DNA of 64,000 nt from Lachnospiraceae bacterium (GTDB lineage: Bacteria > Bacillota > Clostridia > Lachnospirales > Lachnospiraceae), in the NCBI GenBank assembly GCA_028692395.1, contig JAQUXP010000003.1:62001-126000 (forward strand), given 5' to 3'. Each line of letters opens with the position of its first letter. The stretch's first letter is position 1. Both the position numbers and the translations under genes were made by a program. Under the pieces are notes generated by a model. It was not told the origin of the DNA and searched no databases. It worked only from the letters and a program-made list of their open reading frames with translations. This document shows, in pieces, positions 8,961 to 17,687 of this stretch.

Positions 8961-9980
8961 ATGAGGAATCACGAGGTTTTACAGGAACAGCCATTACTGG
9001 ATGAAGAAGGCCATCTGAAGGAACCGGGATGGGCGAGACAACAGGTTTGGCAATACAACAGAAAAGCAGTGAAGGCACCGCCCTGGAAGATCAAGGAGTG
9101 GGATTACTACGTGGTGGGAAATGATGAGTTTGCCGTTGCATTTACCATATCTGATAATGGCTATATAGGACTGCAGTCTATGAGCTTTCTGGATTTTACA
9201 GTACCTATGGAGCATACGGAGACCGTATTGAATCTTCTTCCTCTGGGGCGGCAGAAGATGCCATCCTCATCCAGAGAGGGAGACTGTGAGTTTAAGAACC
9301 ACAAGCTGCATATAAAGTATACAGTGACACCGGGCCAGCGAAGAATTCAGTGTAAGTGCAAAAAATTCTACATGGGCAGACCGTTTTCCTGTGATATATG
9401 TCTGGAACAGCCTCCGGCAGATTCCATCGTAACGGCGATTCCCTGGAAGGATTCGGATGCCTTTTACTATAATCAGAAGATAAACTGCATGCCTGCATCC
9501 GGGGTGGTGAGGTTTGGCGGGCGCATCTTCTACCTGGATCCGGACTACGATTTTGGAAGCCTGGACTGGGGAAGAGGGGTTTGGACCTACGATAATACCT
9601 GGTACTGGGCTTCGGGAAATGGACTGGTGGAGGATAAGCCCTTTGGATTTAATCTGGGCTACGGCTTCGGTGACACCAGTGCAGCCACAGAGAATATGAT
9701 ATTCTATGATGGTGTGGGGCATAAGCTGGATGATGTTGTCTTTCATATTCCGCAGGATAACTATCTGGCACCCTGGGAGATCACAAGCAGTGACGGGCGC
9801 TTTGAGATGAAGTTTAGGCCGGTAATCGACAGGGCTGCAAAGCTGGATGCGAGATTCCTGGAAAGCGATCAGCATCAGGTTTTCGGAAGGATAAGCGGCC
9901 ATGCCATCCTGGATGATGGCAAAGTTCTCAATATTAAAAGCCTGATGTGTTTTGCGGAGAAGGTACACAACCGTTATTGA
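8961..9980 (+). CDS. DUF2804 family protein
   Basis: This 339-residue protein lies 27 nt after the DUF1667 gene with AGGAGGA before its ATG. It is rich in tryptophan and aromatic residues and lacks a signal peptide or membrane segment. The N-terminus (LLDEEGHLKEPGWARQ) and the WGRGVWTY and NLGYGFGDTSAATEN segments match DUF2804, a family of uncharacterised proteins with a lipocalin-like beta fold. It may be the last gene of the glycerol transcript or separately expressed. It overlaps the convergent AraC gene by 7 nt. Function unknown. Confidence 0.8.
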   Translation: MRNHEVLQEQPLLDEEGHLKEPGWARQQVWQYNRKAVKAPPWKIKEWDYYVVGNDEFAVAFTISDNGYIGLQSMSFLDFTVPMEHTETVLNLLPLGRQKMPSSSREGDCEFKNHKLHIKYTVTPGQRRIQCKCKKFYMGRPFSCDICLEQPPADSIVTAIPWKDSDAFYYNQKINCMPASGVVRFGGRIFYLDPDYDFGSLDWGRGVWTYDNTWYWASGNGLVEDKPFGFNLGYGFGDTSAATENMIFYDGVGHKLDDVVFHIPQDNYLAPWEITSSDGRFEMKFRPVIDRAAKLDARFLESDQHQVFGRISGHAILDDGKVLNIKSLMCFAEKVHNRY

Positions 9981-10879
9981 TGCCTGGAATTCTCCAGATG
10001 TTCACTGCGATACTGGGTGGGTGAGGTTTGCAGCTGCTTTTTGAAAACCCTGGAAAAGTAGGCTGGATTGCAGAATCCCGTGAGCTCGGAGATCTCTGCA
10101 ATGCTCATAGTATGGTCTGCCAGCAATGCAAGACTTTTTTCTACCCGGTAATAGAGCAGATAATCAAAGAGAGACTGCTGCATATGTTTTTTGAAAAAAC
10201 GGCAGCATTCACTCTTACATATATTAATCTGGTCAGCGATATCCTCCAGGGTGATATGTTCCATATAATGTTCCTGAATATACAGCAGAATACAACGGAG
10301 ACGTTCCACGTTCTTTCCCTGCAGCAAAGAAAGAGGGGAATCCGAAGTATTGCCGTAGAGATAAAGGGAGGTCCATATGGAGGAAAGAAGCTGCTGTGTC
10401 CGCATCTCGAAGGCAGAAGGATGTTCCAGACTCAGGGTAAAGATATCACGCATCTGTTCCAGAACCTGGTGCTGCCAGGGAATATCCGGAGAAAATAAAA
10501 ATGCCGAGAAAGAATTGCTGTCCAGGATAGGATTTACGAATTCTGTCTGTAGTGCACTTCCTTCAAAGCCGTAGATCATCCGGGGATGAAAAGTGATGGA
10601 GATATAATAGCAGTCTTCCTGGTTGATCATATGTCCCGTATGAAGGGCGTTAGAATTGCAGAAGATCCCGTCACCGGCGTGCAGCTGAAAGATCTGACTG
10701 TTGATCTGATAGCTGATACTGCCCTCCATAATCAGGGTAAGCTCAACCTCGGGATGCCAATGCCAGGAGAAGGCACCACGTTCATAGCGGGACAGGATTT
10801 CCTGGGTTACCAGAACCGGAAATGACAGCTGCCCGTGGGGTTTTAATTCCCGTTTGTCCGTATTAATCTGTATCTGCAT
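9974..10879 (-). CDS. AraC-family transcriptional regulator, divergent from galKTE
   Basis: This 301-residue protein has an N-terminal cupin-like sensor (WHWHPEVELTLI, then HAGDGIFCNSNALHTG) and a C-terminal double helix-turn-helix with the signature GFCNPAYFSRVFKKQ near the end. Such regulators bind a sugar in the cupin and act on adjacent promoters. It diverges from galK across 129 nt that holds a gal promoter and a 10-bp palindrome, so galactose or a galactoside is the likely effector. This is inferred from position only. GAGGTATTT precedes its ATG. Confidence 0.88.
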   Translation of the reverse strand: MQIQINTDKRELKPHGQLSFPVLVTQEILSRYERGAFSWHWHPEVELTLIMEGSISYQINSQIFQLHAGDGIFCNSNALHTGHMINQEDCYYISITFHPRMIYGFEGSALQTEFVNPILDSNSFSAFLFSPDIPWQHQVLEQMRDIFTLSLEHPSAFEMRTQQLLSSIWTSLYLYGNTSDSPLSLLQGKNVERLRCILLYIQEHYMEHITLEDIADQINICKSECCRFFKKHMQQSLFDYLLYYRVEKSLALLADHTMSIAEISELTGFCNPAYFSRVFKKQLQTSPTQYRSEHLENSRHQ

Positions 10880-10902
10880 AAATACCTCAATTTAGTGCAA
10901 AA

Positions 10903-10948
10903 ATTTGCAAATATAATAATTGCAGGAGCACTCTATCCTCATTATAAT
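10903..10948 (+). promoter_or_regulatory. galKTE promoter and possible operator
   Basis: TTGCAG (10920-10925), a 17-nt spacer and TATAAT (10943-10948) form a sigma-A-like promoter 60 nt before galK. Immediately upstream is the perfect palindrome ATTTGCAAAT (10903-10912), a candidate site for the divergent AraC-type regulator. Confidence 0.55.
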
Positions 10949-11008
10949 GATGTTTAGAGGGAAAGGCAAGAAAATGCCGATGAAATCAGAAAATCAGGAG
11001 GAAAAAAG

Positions 11009-12187
11009 ATGAAGATTGATGAAATCAAGCAGTGCTTTGTTGAAAAGTTCGGAGGAGAGGGCGATATCCGTACTTATTTTGCACCGGGACGTGTGAATCT
11101 GATTGGTGAACATACCGATTATAATGCGGGTCATGTATTTCCCTGTGCGCTGACCATCGGCACTTATCTGGTAGCGAGAAAACGTACAGACAGAAAGCTT
11201 CGCTTCTATTCGATGAATTTTGAAAAGGTCGGTGTGATAGAGTCTTCGTTAGAACATCTGGCAGCAGGCAGTGAGAAAAACTGGACGGCATATCCGAAGG
11301 GAATGATGTGGACTTTTCAGGAGAAAGGCTATCCGGTAAAAGAGGGTTACGATATGGTTCTCTTCGGAAATATTCCAAATGGTTCCGGTCTGTCCTCCTC
11401 CGCTTCGGTAGAGCTGGCGACAGGCGTTATGCTGCGAGATATGATGGGGATTGCTGAGGACAAGATCACCATGATTGATCTGGCTCTTTTTGGACAATTC
11501 TCCGAGAATCATTACAATGGTGTCAACTGTGGAATTATGGATCAGTTTGCTATCGCTATGGGCAGAAAGGATCAGGCAATCTTCCTGGATACCAGTGACC
11601 TTTCCTATCAGTATGCCCCGGTCAAGCTAAAAGATGCAAGAATCGTGATTGCATGTTCTAACAAAAAAAGAGGTCTTGGGGATTCCAAGTATAATGAAAG
11701 AAGAAGCGAGTGTGAGACTGCGCTGGCAGAGCTTCAGAAGGTGAAAGATATCGCAGGTCTGGGAGAACTGACCATAGAAGAATTCGAAGAAATCAAGGAT
11801 GCCATCAAGGACCCGGTTCGTATGAAACGTGCCAGACATGCTGTATATGAGAACCAGAGAACCATCCAGGCAGTGGCTGCACTGGAAAAAGATGATATTA
11901 CCACCTTTGGCCAGCTGATGAATGACTCTCATGTATCTCTCAGAGATGATTACGAGGTAACTGGAATTGAGCTGGATACCCTGGTAGAGGCAGCATGGAA
12001 TGCGCAGGGTGTGATCGGCTCCCGTATGACAGGTGCCGGTTTTGGCGGATGTACCGTAAGTATTGTAAAAAATGATGCCATAGATAACTTTATTGAGACC
12101 GTGGGAGCTGCCTATAAAGACAAAATCGGCTATGCGGCAGATTTCTATGTGGTAGACATTGGAGATGGCGCAGGAGTCTTAAAGTAA
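11009..12187 (+). CDS. galK: Galactokinase
   Basis: ATP-dependent phosphorylation of alpha-D-galactose to galactose-1-phosphate, the entry step of the Leloir pathway. The 392-residue protein shows all three GHMP kinase motifs: GRVNLIGEHTDYNAG (from residue 27, galactokinase signature), PNGSGLSSSASVE (ATP loop) and GSRMTGAGFGGCTV near the C-terminus. AGGAGG precedes the ATG. It is first in a galK-galT-galE operon driven by the promoter at 10920-10948. No mutarotase or galactose transporter is linked here. Confidence 0.97.
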   Translation: MKIDEIKQCFVEKFGGEGDIRTYFAPGRVNLIGEHTDYNAGHVFPCALTIGTYLVARKRTDRKLRFYSMNFEKVGVIESSLEHLAAGSEKNWTAYPKGMMWTFQEKGYPVKEGYDMVLFGNIPNGSGLSSSASVELATGVMLRDMMGIAEDKITMIDLALFGQFSENHYNGVNCGIMDQFAIAMGRKDQAIFLDTSDLSYQYAPVKLKDARIVIACSNKKRGLGDSKYNERRSECETALAELQKVKDIAGLGELTIEEFEEIKDAIKDPVRMKRARHAVYENQRTIQAVAALEKDDITTFGQLMNDSHVSLRDDYEVTGIELDTLVEAAWNAQGVIGSRMTGAGFGGCTVSIVKNDAIDNFIETVGAAYKDKIGYAADFYVVDIGDGAGVLK

Positions 12188-12265
12188 ATCAGCTGATTTT
12201 ACAGACTTATGCATGGTGTTGTAAACAGGTGAGCAGCAAACGATTTTGCCGAAGGAGGATAAATC

Positions 12266-13759
12266 ATGGTAAACAACAGTATTAAAAAACTGCTGCAGTA
12301 CGGAATTGAGACAGGACTTCTGGAAAAGGATGATGAGATCTATACAGCAAACCGTATTCTGGAAGTGCTGCAGGAAGACGATTATGAGGAACCGGAGCAG
12401 GAAGACACAGAAGTCTGCCTGGAGGAAATCTTAAAGGAACTGGTGGATTACGCAGCTGCCAAGGGAATGCTGGATGGTAACAGTGTGGTGGAGAGGGATC
12501 TCTTTGACACGAAGCTGATGGGCTGTCTGGTTCCAAGACCCAGCGAGGTAAATGCAAAGTTTTTTGAGCTTTACCGCAGAAGTCCGGTAGAAGCTACTGA
12601 GTATTTTTACAAATTCAGTCAGGATACCGATTATATCCGCAGATATCGGATTAAGAAGGATATGCGATGGAAGGTGGAGAGTATCTATGGAGATATTGAC
12701 ATTTCCATCAACCTTTCCAAACCGGAGAAGGATCCCAAAGCGATAGCGGCGGCGAAGCTTGCAAAGCAGAGCGGTTATCCAAAATGTCTGCTATGTAAAG
12801 AAAACGCAGGTTATGCGGGAAGGATCAATCATCCCGCAAGACAAAATCACAGGACCATCCCGCTGACGATTAATCAGACACCTTGGGGATTGCAGTATTC
12901 CCCCTATGTGTATTATAATGAGCATTGTATCCTGTTTAATTATGAACATGTTCCCATGCAGATTGAGAGAGCAACCTTTGTAAAGCTTTTTGACTTTATC
13001 AAGCTGTTTCCTCATTATTTCATCGGATCCAATGCAGATCTGCCGATTGTGGGAGGCTCTATCTTAAGCCATGATCACTATCAGGGCGGTAATTATACCT
13101 TTGCCATGGCAAAATCGCCGATTGAAAAGCATGTGGTGATTCCCGGCTATGAGGATGTGGAGGCTGGAATTGTAAAGTGGCCCCTTTCTGTCATCCGAAT
13201 CCGCCACAGGGATGCCAGGCGCCTGATTGATCTTGCCGACCATATTCTGAAGGTGTGGAGGGGTTATACGGATGAGGAAGCTTTCGTGTTTGCCAAAACC
13301 GATGGAGAACCTCATAATACCATTACCCCAATTGCCAGAAAAGTGGATGATACCTTTGAACTTGATCTGGCACTGCGCAATAATATCACAACAGAGGAAT
13401 GCCCTATGGGTGTGTACCATCCTCATGCGCAGTATCATCATATTAAAAAGGAAAACATCGGTCTGATCGAGGTTATGGGACTGGCCGTACTGCCTGCAAG
13501 ACTGAAGTCGGAGATGCAGCTTTTATCGGAATATATTCTGGCTGGAAAAGATGTGCGAGAAGATGAAAGTCTTCGGAAACATGCGGACTGGGTAGAAGCA
13601 TTTTTACCAGAATATCAGGATATCAGTAAAGATAACATAGATGAGATTCTGCAGAAAGAAATCGGCAAAGTATTCGTCGGTGTTCTGGAAGATGCCGGAG
13701 TGTATAAGTGCACACCGGAGGGCAGGAAAGCATTTATGCGGTTTATAGAAACTCTTTAA
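12266..13759 (+). CDS. galT: UDP-glucose--hexose-1-phosphate uridylyltransferase, Firmicute class II type
   Basis: Exchanges UMP between UDP-glucose and galactose-1-phosphate, giving UDP-galactose and glucose-1-phosphate. At 497 residues it is the long class II GalT, not the ~350-residue E. coli form. HDHYQ at residues 269-273 is the HxHxQ-type catalytic motif, and a second HPHAQ occurs at 385-389. The segment CLLCKENAGYAGR near residue 174 is typical of the class. GAAGGAGG precedes the ATG. It lies 78 nt after galK and 80 nt before galE. Confidence 0.95.
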   Translation: MVNNSIKKLLQYGIETGLLEKDDEIYTANRILEVLQEDDYEEPEQEDTEVCLEEILKELVDYAAAKGMLDGNSVVERDLFDTKLMGCLVPRPSEVNAKFFELYRRSPVEATEYFYKFSQDTDYIRRYRIKKDMRWKVESIYGDIDISINLSKPEKDPKAIAAAKLAKQSGYPKCLLCKENAGYAGRINHPARQNHRTIPLTINQTPWGLQYSPYVYYNEHCILFNYEHVPMQIERATFVKLFDFIKLFPHYFIGSNADLPIVGGSILSHDHYQGGNYTFAMAKSPIEKHVVIPGYEDVEAGIVKWPLSVIRIRHRDARRLIDLADHILKVWRGYTDEEAFVFAKTDGEPHNTITPIARKVDDTFELDLALRNNITTEECPMGVYHPHAQYHHIKKENIGLIEVMGLAVLPARLKSEMQLLSEYILAGKDVREDESLRKHADWVEAFLPEYQDISKDNIDEILQKEIGKVFVGVLEDAGVYKCTPEGRKAFMRFIETL

Positions 13760-13839
13760 GTAACTTGTTTGGCAGGTCTGTGCAGCCGCAGTGCCGGCCA
13801 CAGAAAGATGATTCAGGGATATAACAGGAGGAATAGAAG

Positions 13840-14859
13840 ATGAGAATTTTAGTAACAGGCGGTGCAGGATATATCGGAAGCCACACATGTATCGAGCTTT
13901 TGAAAGAAGGCTATGAAGTTGTTATTATGGACAATCTTTACAATGCCAGCGAGAAGGCAGTTGAGCGTGTAAAGCAAATATCAGGAAAAGAGATTACCTT
14001 CTATAAGACAGATATGCTGGATCGGGAAGGTGTCAAGGAGATTTTTGACAAAGAGAAAATCGATGCAGTGATTCATTTTGCAGGACTGAAGGCAGTTGGT
14101 GAGTCTGTTGCAAAGCCAATCGAGTATTACTACAACAATATGGCAGGAACCTTAATTCTCTGTGACGAGATGCGCAATCATGGAGTGAAAAACATTATCT
14201 TCAGTTCTTCTGCTACTGTATATGGTGATCCGGCACAGATTCCCATCACGGAGGAATGCCCAAAGGGTGCGCCTACCAATCCTTATGGATGGACCAAAAG
14301 CATGCTTGAGCAGGTTCTGACAGATATTCATACCTCTGATCCGGAGTGGAATGTGATTCTGCTTCGCTACTTCAACCCAATCGGAGCACACAAGAGCGGA
14401 TTAATCGGTGAGGATCCAAAGGGTATCCCTAACAACCTTCTTCCTTATGTCGCTCAGGTGGCCATCGGTAAGCTGAAGAGTGTCGGTGTCTTTGGAAATG
14501 ATTATGACACACCGGATGGAACCGGCGTACGTGATTACATCCATGTAGTAGACCTGGCAAAGGGACACGTAAAAGCAGTCCAGAAGCTGGCAGACAAGGA
14601 TGGTGTCAATATCTATAACCTGGGAACTGGTAAAGGCTACAGCGTTCTGGATGTAATTCATGCATTTGAGAAAGCCTGCGGCAAAAAGATCCCATATGAG
14701 ATCAAAGCCCGCCGTGCCGGTGATATTGCTACCTGCTATTCCAAATGCGATAAAGCGAAAGCAGAGCTTGGCTGGGAAGCTGAGTATGGCATCGAGGAAA
14801 TGTGTGCCGATTCCTGGAATTGGCAGAGCAAAAATCCAAATGGATATAATGAGGCATAA
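13840..14859 (+). CDS. galE: UDP-glucose 4-epimerase
   Basis: NAD+-dependent interconversion of UDP-galactose and UDP-glucose. The 339-residue length and motifs fit an extended short-chain dehydrogenase: GGAGYIGSH at residues 7-15 for NAD, SSSATVYGDP for the catalytic serine region, and YGWTK supplying the Tyr/Lys pair. AGGAGG lies before the ATG. It closes the gal operon, and a terminator follows 55 nt after the stop. It also supplies UDP-galactose for cell-surface glycans. Confidence 0.97.
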   Translation: MRILVTGGAGYIGSHTCIELLKEGYEVVIMDNLYNASEKAVERVKQISGKEITFYKTDMLDREGVKEIFDKEKIDAVIHFAGLKAVGESVAKPIEYYYNNMAGTLILCDEMRNHGVKNIIFSSSATVYGDPAQIPITEECPKGAPTNPYGWTKSMLEQVLTDIHTSDPEWNVILLRYFNPIGAHKSGLIGEDPKGIPNNLLPYVAQVAIGKLKSVGVFGNDYDTPDGTGVRDYIHVVDLAKGHVKAVQKLADKDGVNIYNLGTGKGYSVLDVIHAFEKACGKKIPYEIKARRAGDIATCYSKCDKAKAELGWEAEYGIEEMCADSWNWQSKNPNGYNEA

Positions 14860-14913
14860 GGATATCAGCTCCTGAATCCTTCTGTTTTACAGAATCACGA
14901 TAGGAAAATAGAA

Positions 14914-14962
14914 GTGCCTTTGGCTGCAGAAATTGAAAATCCCAGTCCAAAGGCGCTTTTTT
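14914..14962 (+). terminator. Intrinsic terminator of the gal operon
   Basis: GTGCCTTTGG (14914-14923) pairs with CCAAAGGCGC (14947-14956), nine Watson-Crick pairs and one G-U, followed by six T (14957-14962). Confidence 0.8.
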
Positions 14963-15046
14963 GGTTGCACTTTTGGTAAGGCGATAGTATAATCAGAAAC
15001 AAGGGCTTCCGGGTGGATCGGAAGCAGAGTCCAAGGGACAGCATTT

Positions 15047-15793
15047 ATGGAAAGGAAAGAGTCTATGCTGCATGAGTATTCCAGAACAGAGCTTCTGATT
15101 GGTCAGGAGGGAGTGGAAAAACTTCATAACTCGGTGGTAGCGGTGTTCGGGATAGGCGGTGTCGGCTCCTATGTTGTGGAGGCACTGGCCCGTGCCGGTG
15201 TGGGAACACTGGTGCTGGTGGATCATGATACGGTGAGCCTTACTAATCTGAACCGACAGCTGATCGCCTTGCACTCCACCATCGGAAAAGAAAAAACACT
15301 GGTGGCGAAGGAGCGCATCGCTGATATTAATCCTGACATTCAAGTGCTTACCTATGAGACATTTTTTATGCCTGAAACGCAGGATATTTTTGATTTTTCT
15401 GCGTATGATTATGTTGTAGATGCTGTGGATACAGTTACGGCAAAGCTGCTTTTAATTACGAAAGCCAAAGAAGCGGGTGTACCGGTGATCTCCTGTATGG
15501 GTACAGGGAATAAGCTGAATCCTGCCGGATTTGAAGTTGCAGATGTTTCCAAAACAAGTGTGTGTCCGTTGGCAAAAGTCATGCGGCAGGAATTGAAAAA
15601 ACGTGGAATCAAAGGTGTGAAGGTTCTGTACTCCAAAGAACTTCCCATCCGCACGGTAGATTCGGAAGAGACAAAAGGTACAGCCCAAAGACCGGTGCCG
15701 GGAAGTATCTCCTTTGTCCCTGCCACGGCAGGACTTCAGATTGCCGGTGCAGTGGTGCAGGAGCTTCTGAAAGAGCTTCCAGGTAACCGATAA
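15047..15793 (+). CDS. tcdA: tRNA threonylcarbamoyladenosine dehydratase (TcdA/CsdL, ThiF-MoeB superfamily)
   Basis: The E1-like enzyme cyclises t6A at position 37 of ANN-decoding tRNAs to ct6A using ATP. The 248-residue protein has FGIGGVGSYVVEAL as the adenylate-binding loop, then DHDTVSLTNLNRQL, the conserved block after it, and a DAVDTVTAK segment. The length fits TcdA and is short for a MoeB with a rhodanese domain. The start is uncertain: ATG 15047 (AAGGGA 8 nt upstream) and ATG 15065 (AGGA 8 nt upstream) are equally good; the shorter gives 242 residues. Monocistronic by appearance. Confidence 0.85.
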   Translation: MERKESMLHEYSRTELLIGQEGVEKLHNSVVAVFGIGGVGSYVVEALARAGVGTLVLVDHDTVSLTNLNRQLIALHSTIGKEKTLVAKERIADINPDIQVLTYETFFMPETQDIFDFSAYDYVVDAVDTVTAKLLLITKAKEAGVPVISCMGTGNKLNPAGFEVADVSKTSVCPLAKVMRQELKKRGIKGVKVLYSKELPIRTVDSEETKGTAQRPVPGSISFVPATAGLQIAGAVVQELLKELPGNR

Positions 15794-15884
15794 CCGGTGT
15801 GAACAGGAAACAAAGCAGCCGCCGGGAGCGTCAGTCGATCTGCCGGATGGATGAAAGGAAAATGATTTAGAATAGAGGAAGAGT

Positions 15885-16793
15885 GTGAATAAAGTCAGTC
15901 AGCAATTTATAGAAGCAGCAGGCGCAGACAGAGTGAAAGTACAGGAGCCGATGAAACAGCATACCACCTTTCGTATAGGGGGACCTGCAGATTACTTTTT
16001 AACACCTGAAAGCATAGAAGAAGTGCAAAAATTGATCCAAATCTGCGATCAGCAGCAGATCCCGTATTTTATTTTGGGAAATGGCAGTAATCTGCTGGTC
16101 AGCGATGCCGGATATCCTGGGGCTGTGATACAGCTGTATCGTAATTTTTCAGCAATTACAGTGGAAGAGAATCAGATGCGTGTCCAGGCAGGTGCACTGT
16201 TGTCACAGATTGCCAGCCAGGCACTGGCAGCAGGACTTACAGGTCTGGAATTCGCAGCAGGAATTCCCGGTACGCTTGGAGGTGCTGTGGTAATGAATGC
16301 AGGTGCTTATGGCGGAGAGATGAAGCAGGTGCTAAAGGAGGTAACCGTCCTTACTCCTCAGGGAGAGGTTCTGGTGCTGAAAGCAGAAAATCTGGAATTG
16401 GGCTACCGCACAAGCGTTGTTAAAACAAAGAATTATATTGTGATTGAGGCGGTCCTTCAGTTGGAAGAGGGCGAAACAGCCGGGATTAAAGAGAAGATGG
16501 ATGAGCTTCGCAGGATGCGGATCGAGAAACAGCCTCTGGAATATCCCAGTGCAGGAAGCACATTCAAACGCCCGGAGGGATACTTTGCCGGAAAGCTGAT
16601 TATGGATGCCGGACTGCGGGGCTACACCGTGGGAGGAGCATGTGTGTCCGAAAAACACTGTGGTTTTGTCATTAACAGGGGAAATGCTTCAGCGGCAGAT
16701 GTTATGGAACTGATTCGAGATGTACAGCGTATCGTATACGAGAAATATCAGATAAAACTGGAAACTGAGGTTAAGATACTGGGAGAGATATAA
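15885..16793 (+). CDS. murB: UDP-N-acetylenolpyruvoylglucosamine reductase
   Basis: FAD/NADPH-dependent second step of UDP-MurNAc synthesis for peptidoglycan. The 302-residue protein carries TTFRIGGPADYF (FAD domain), LGNGSNLLVSD, GIPGTLGGAVVMNAGAYGGE and the C-terminal YPSAGSTFKRP with the catalytic serine of the short (type II) MurB. GTG 15885 follows AGAGGAAGA. It is directly linked to rapZ, one base apart, an order common in Clostridia. Confidence 0.96.
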   Translation: MNKVSQQFIEAAGADRVKVQEPMKQHTTFRIGGPADYFLTPESIEEVQKLIQICDQQQIPYFILGNGSNLLVSDAGYPGAVIQLYRNFSAITVEENQMRVQAGALLSQIASQALAAGLTGLEFAAGIPGTLGGAVVMNAGAYGGEMKQVLKEVTVLTPQGEVLVLKAENLELGYRTSVVKTKNYIVIEAVLQLEEGETAGIKEKMDELRRMRIEKQPLEYPSAGSTFKRPEGYFAGKLIMDAGLRGYTVGGACVSEKHCGFVINRGNASAADVMELIRDVQRIVYEKYQIKLETEVKILGEI

Positions 16794-16794
16794 C

Positions 16795-17685
16795 ATGAAA
16801 CCAATCCGTTTTGTTATAGTAACCGGAATGTCCGGCGCCGGAAAAAGCACGGCACTTAAGATATTGGAGGATGCAGGATATTTCTGTGTCGATAATCTTC
16901 CGATCTCATTGATCTATAAGTTTGCTTGTCTGACCCTCGACGGTGAGGAAGGTCAGATTCAGCAGGTGGCGCTGGGTGTGGATGTCCGAAGTGGAGAATC
17001 CCTGCAGGATATGCAGGCGGTGCTGGAACGGATGGCGATAGAGGGAATCTCTTACGAAATATTGTTTCTGGATTCCTCAGACGAAGTGCTGGTTAAACGC
17101 TATAAGGAAACAAGACGAAGCCATCCTCTTGCAGGGAAAGGCAGAGTGGACGAGGGGATTCAAAAAGAACGTACCCGTCTTGTGTTTTTGAAAAAACAGG
17201 CGGATTACATCGTAGATACCAGTCAGCTTCTTACAAGAGAACTAAAAGTAGAATTGAATAAGATCTTTGTGGAGGGCTGTGAGTTTAACAGTCTGATGAT
17301 TACTGTTTTATCTTTTGGATTCAAATATGGAATACCATCGGATGCAGACCTGGTTTTTGATGTGCGTTTTCTTCCCAATCCTTATTATGTGGATGGACTG
17401 CGTCCTATGAGTGGTCTGGACACACCGGTTCGGGACTACGTGATGAAATCAGAGACGGCACAGATCTTTGCAGATAAGCTGGAAGATATGATTCACTTTC
17501 TCGTGCCCAATTATATTGCGGAGGGAAAGAATCAGCTGGTGATTGCGGTGGGATGTACCGGAGGGAAGCACCGTTCCGTGACACTGGCCCAGGAGCTTTA
17601 TCACAGACTGAGTCAGGGAGAAGGGTATGGACTTCATATCGAGCATCGTGACATCGAAAAAGATGGTCATCGGAAAAGAGGGTAG
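16795..17685 (+). CDS. rapZ: RapZ/YvcJ family P-loop nucleotide-binding protein
   Basis: This 296-residue protein has the Walker A loop GMSGAGKSTA near residue 10 and the conserved C-terminal GCTGGKHRSVTLA segment. In E. coli RapZ is the RNase E adapter for GlmZ; in Firmicutes the homologue YvcJ is a nucleotidase whose physiological role is less clear. The gene sits 1 nt after murB and 2 nt before whiA. The yvcK gene, usually found between rapZ and whiA in Firmicutes, is absent here. Confidence 0.94.
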   Translation: MKPIRFVIVTGMSGAGKSTALKILEDAGYFCVDNLPISLIYKFACLTLDGEEGQIQQVALGVDVRSGESLQDMQAVLERMAIEGISYEILFLDSSDEVLVKRYKETRRSHPLAGKGRVDEGIQKERTRLVFLKKQADYIVDTSQLLTRELKVELNKIFVEGCEFNSLMITVLSFGFKYGIPSDADLVFDVRFLPNPYYVDGLRPMSGLDTPVRDYVMKSETAQIFADKLEDMIHFLVPNYIAEGKNQLVIAVGCTGGKHRSVTLAQELYHRLSQGEGYGLHIEHRDIEKDGHRKRG

Positions 17686-17687
17686 CT

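Noticed and set aside
10028..10498. Plus-strand ORF of 156 codons within the AraC gene
   Set aside because: It is antisense to a regulator with clear helix-turn-helix and cupin motifs; no motif of its own.
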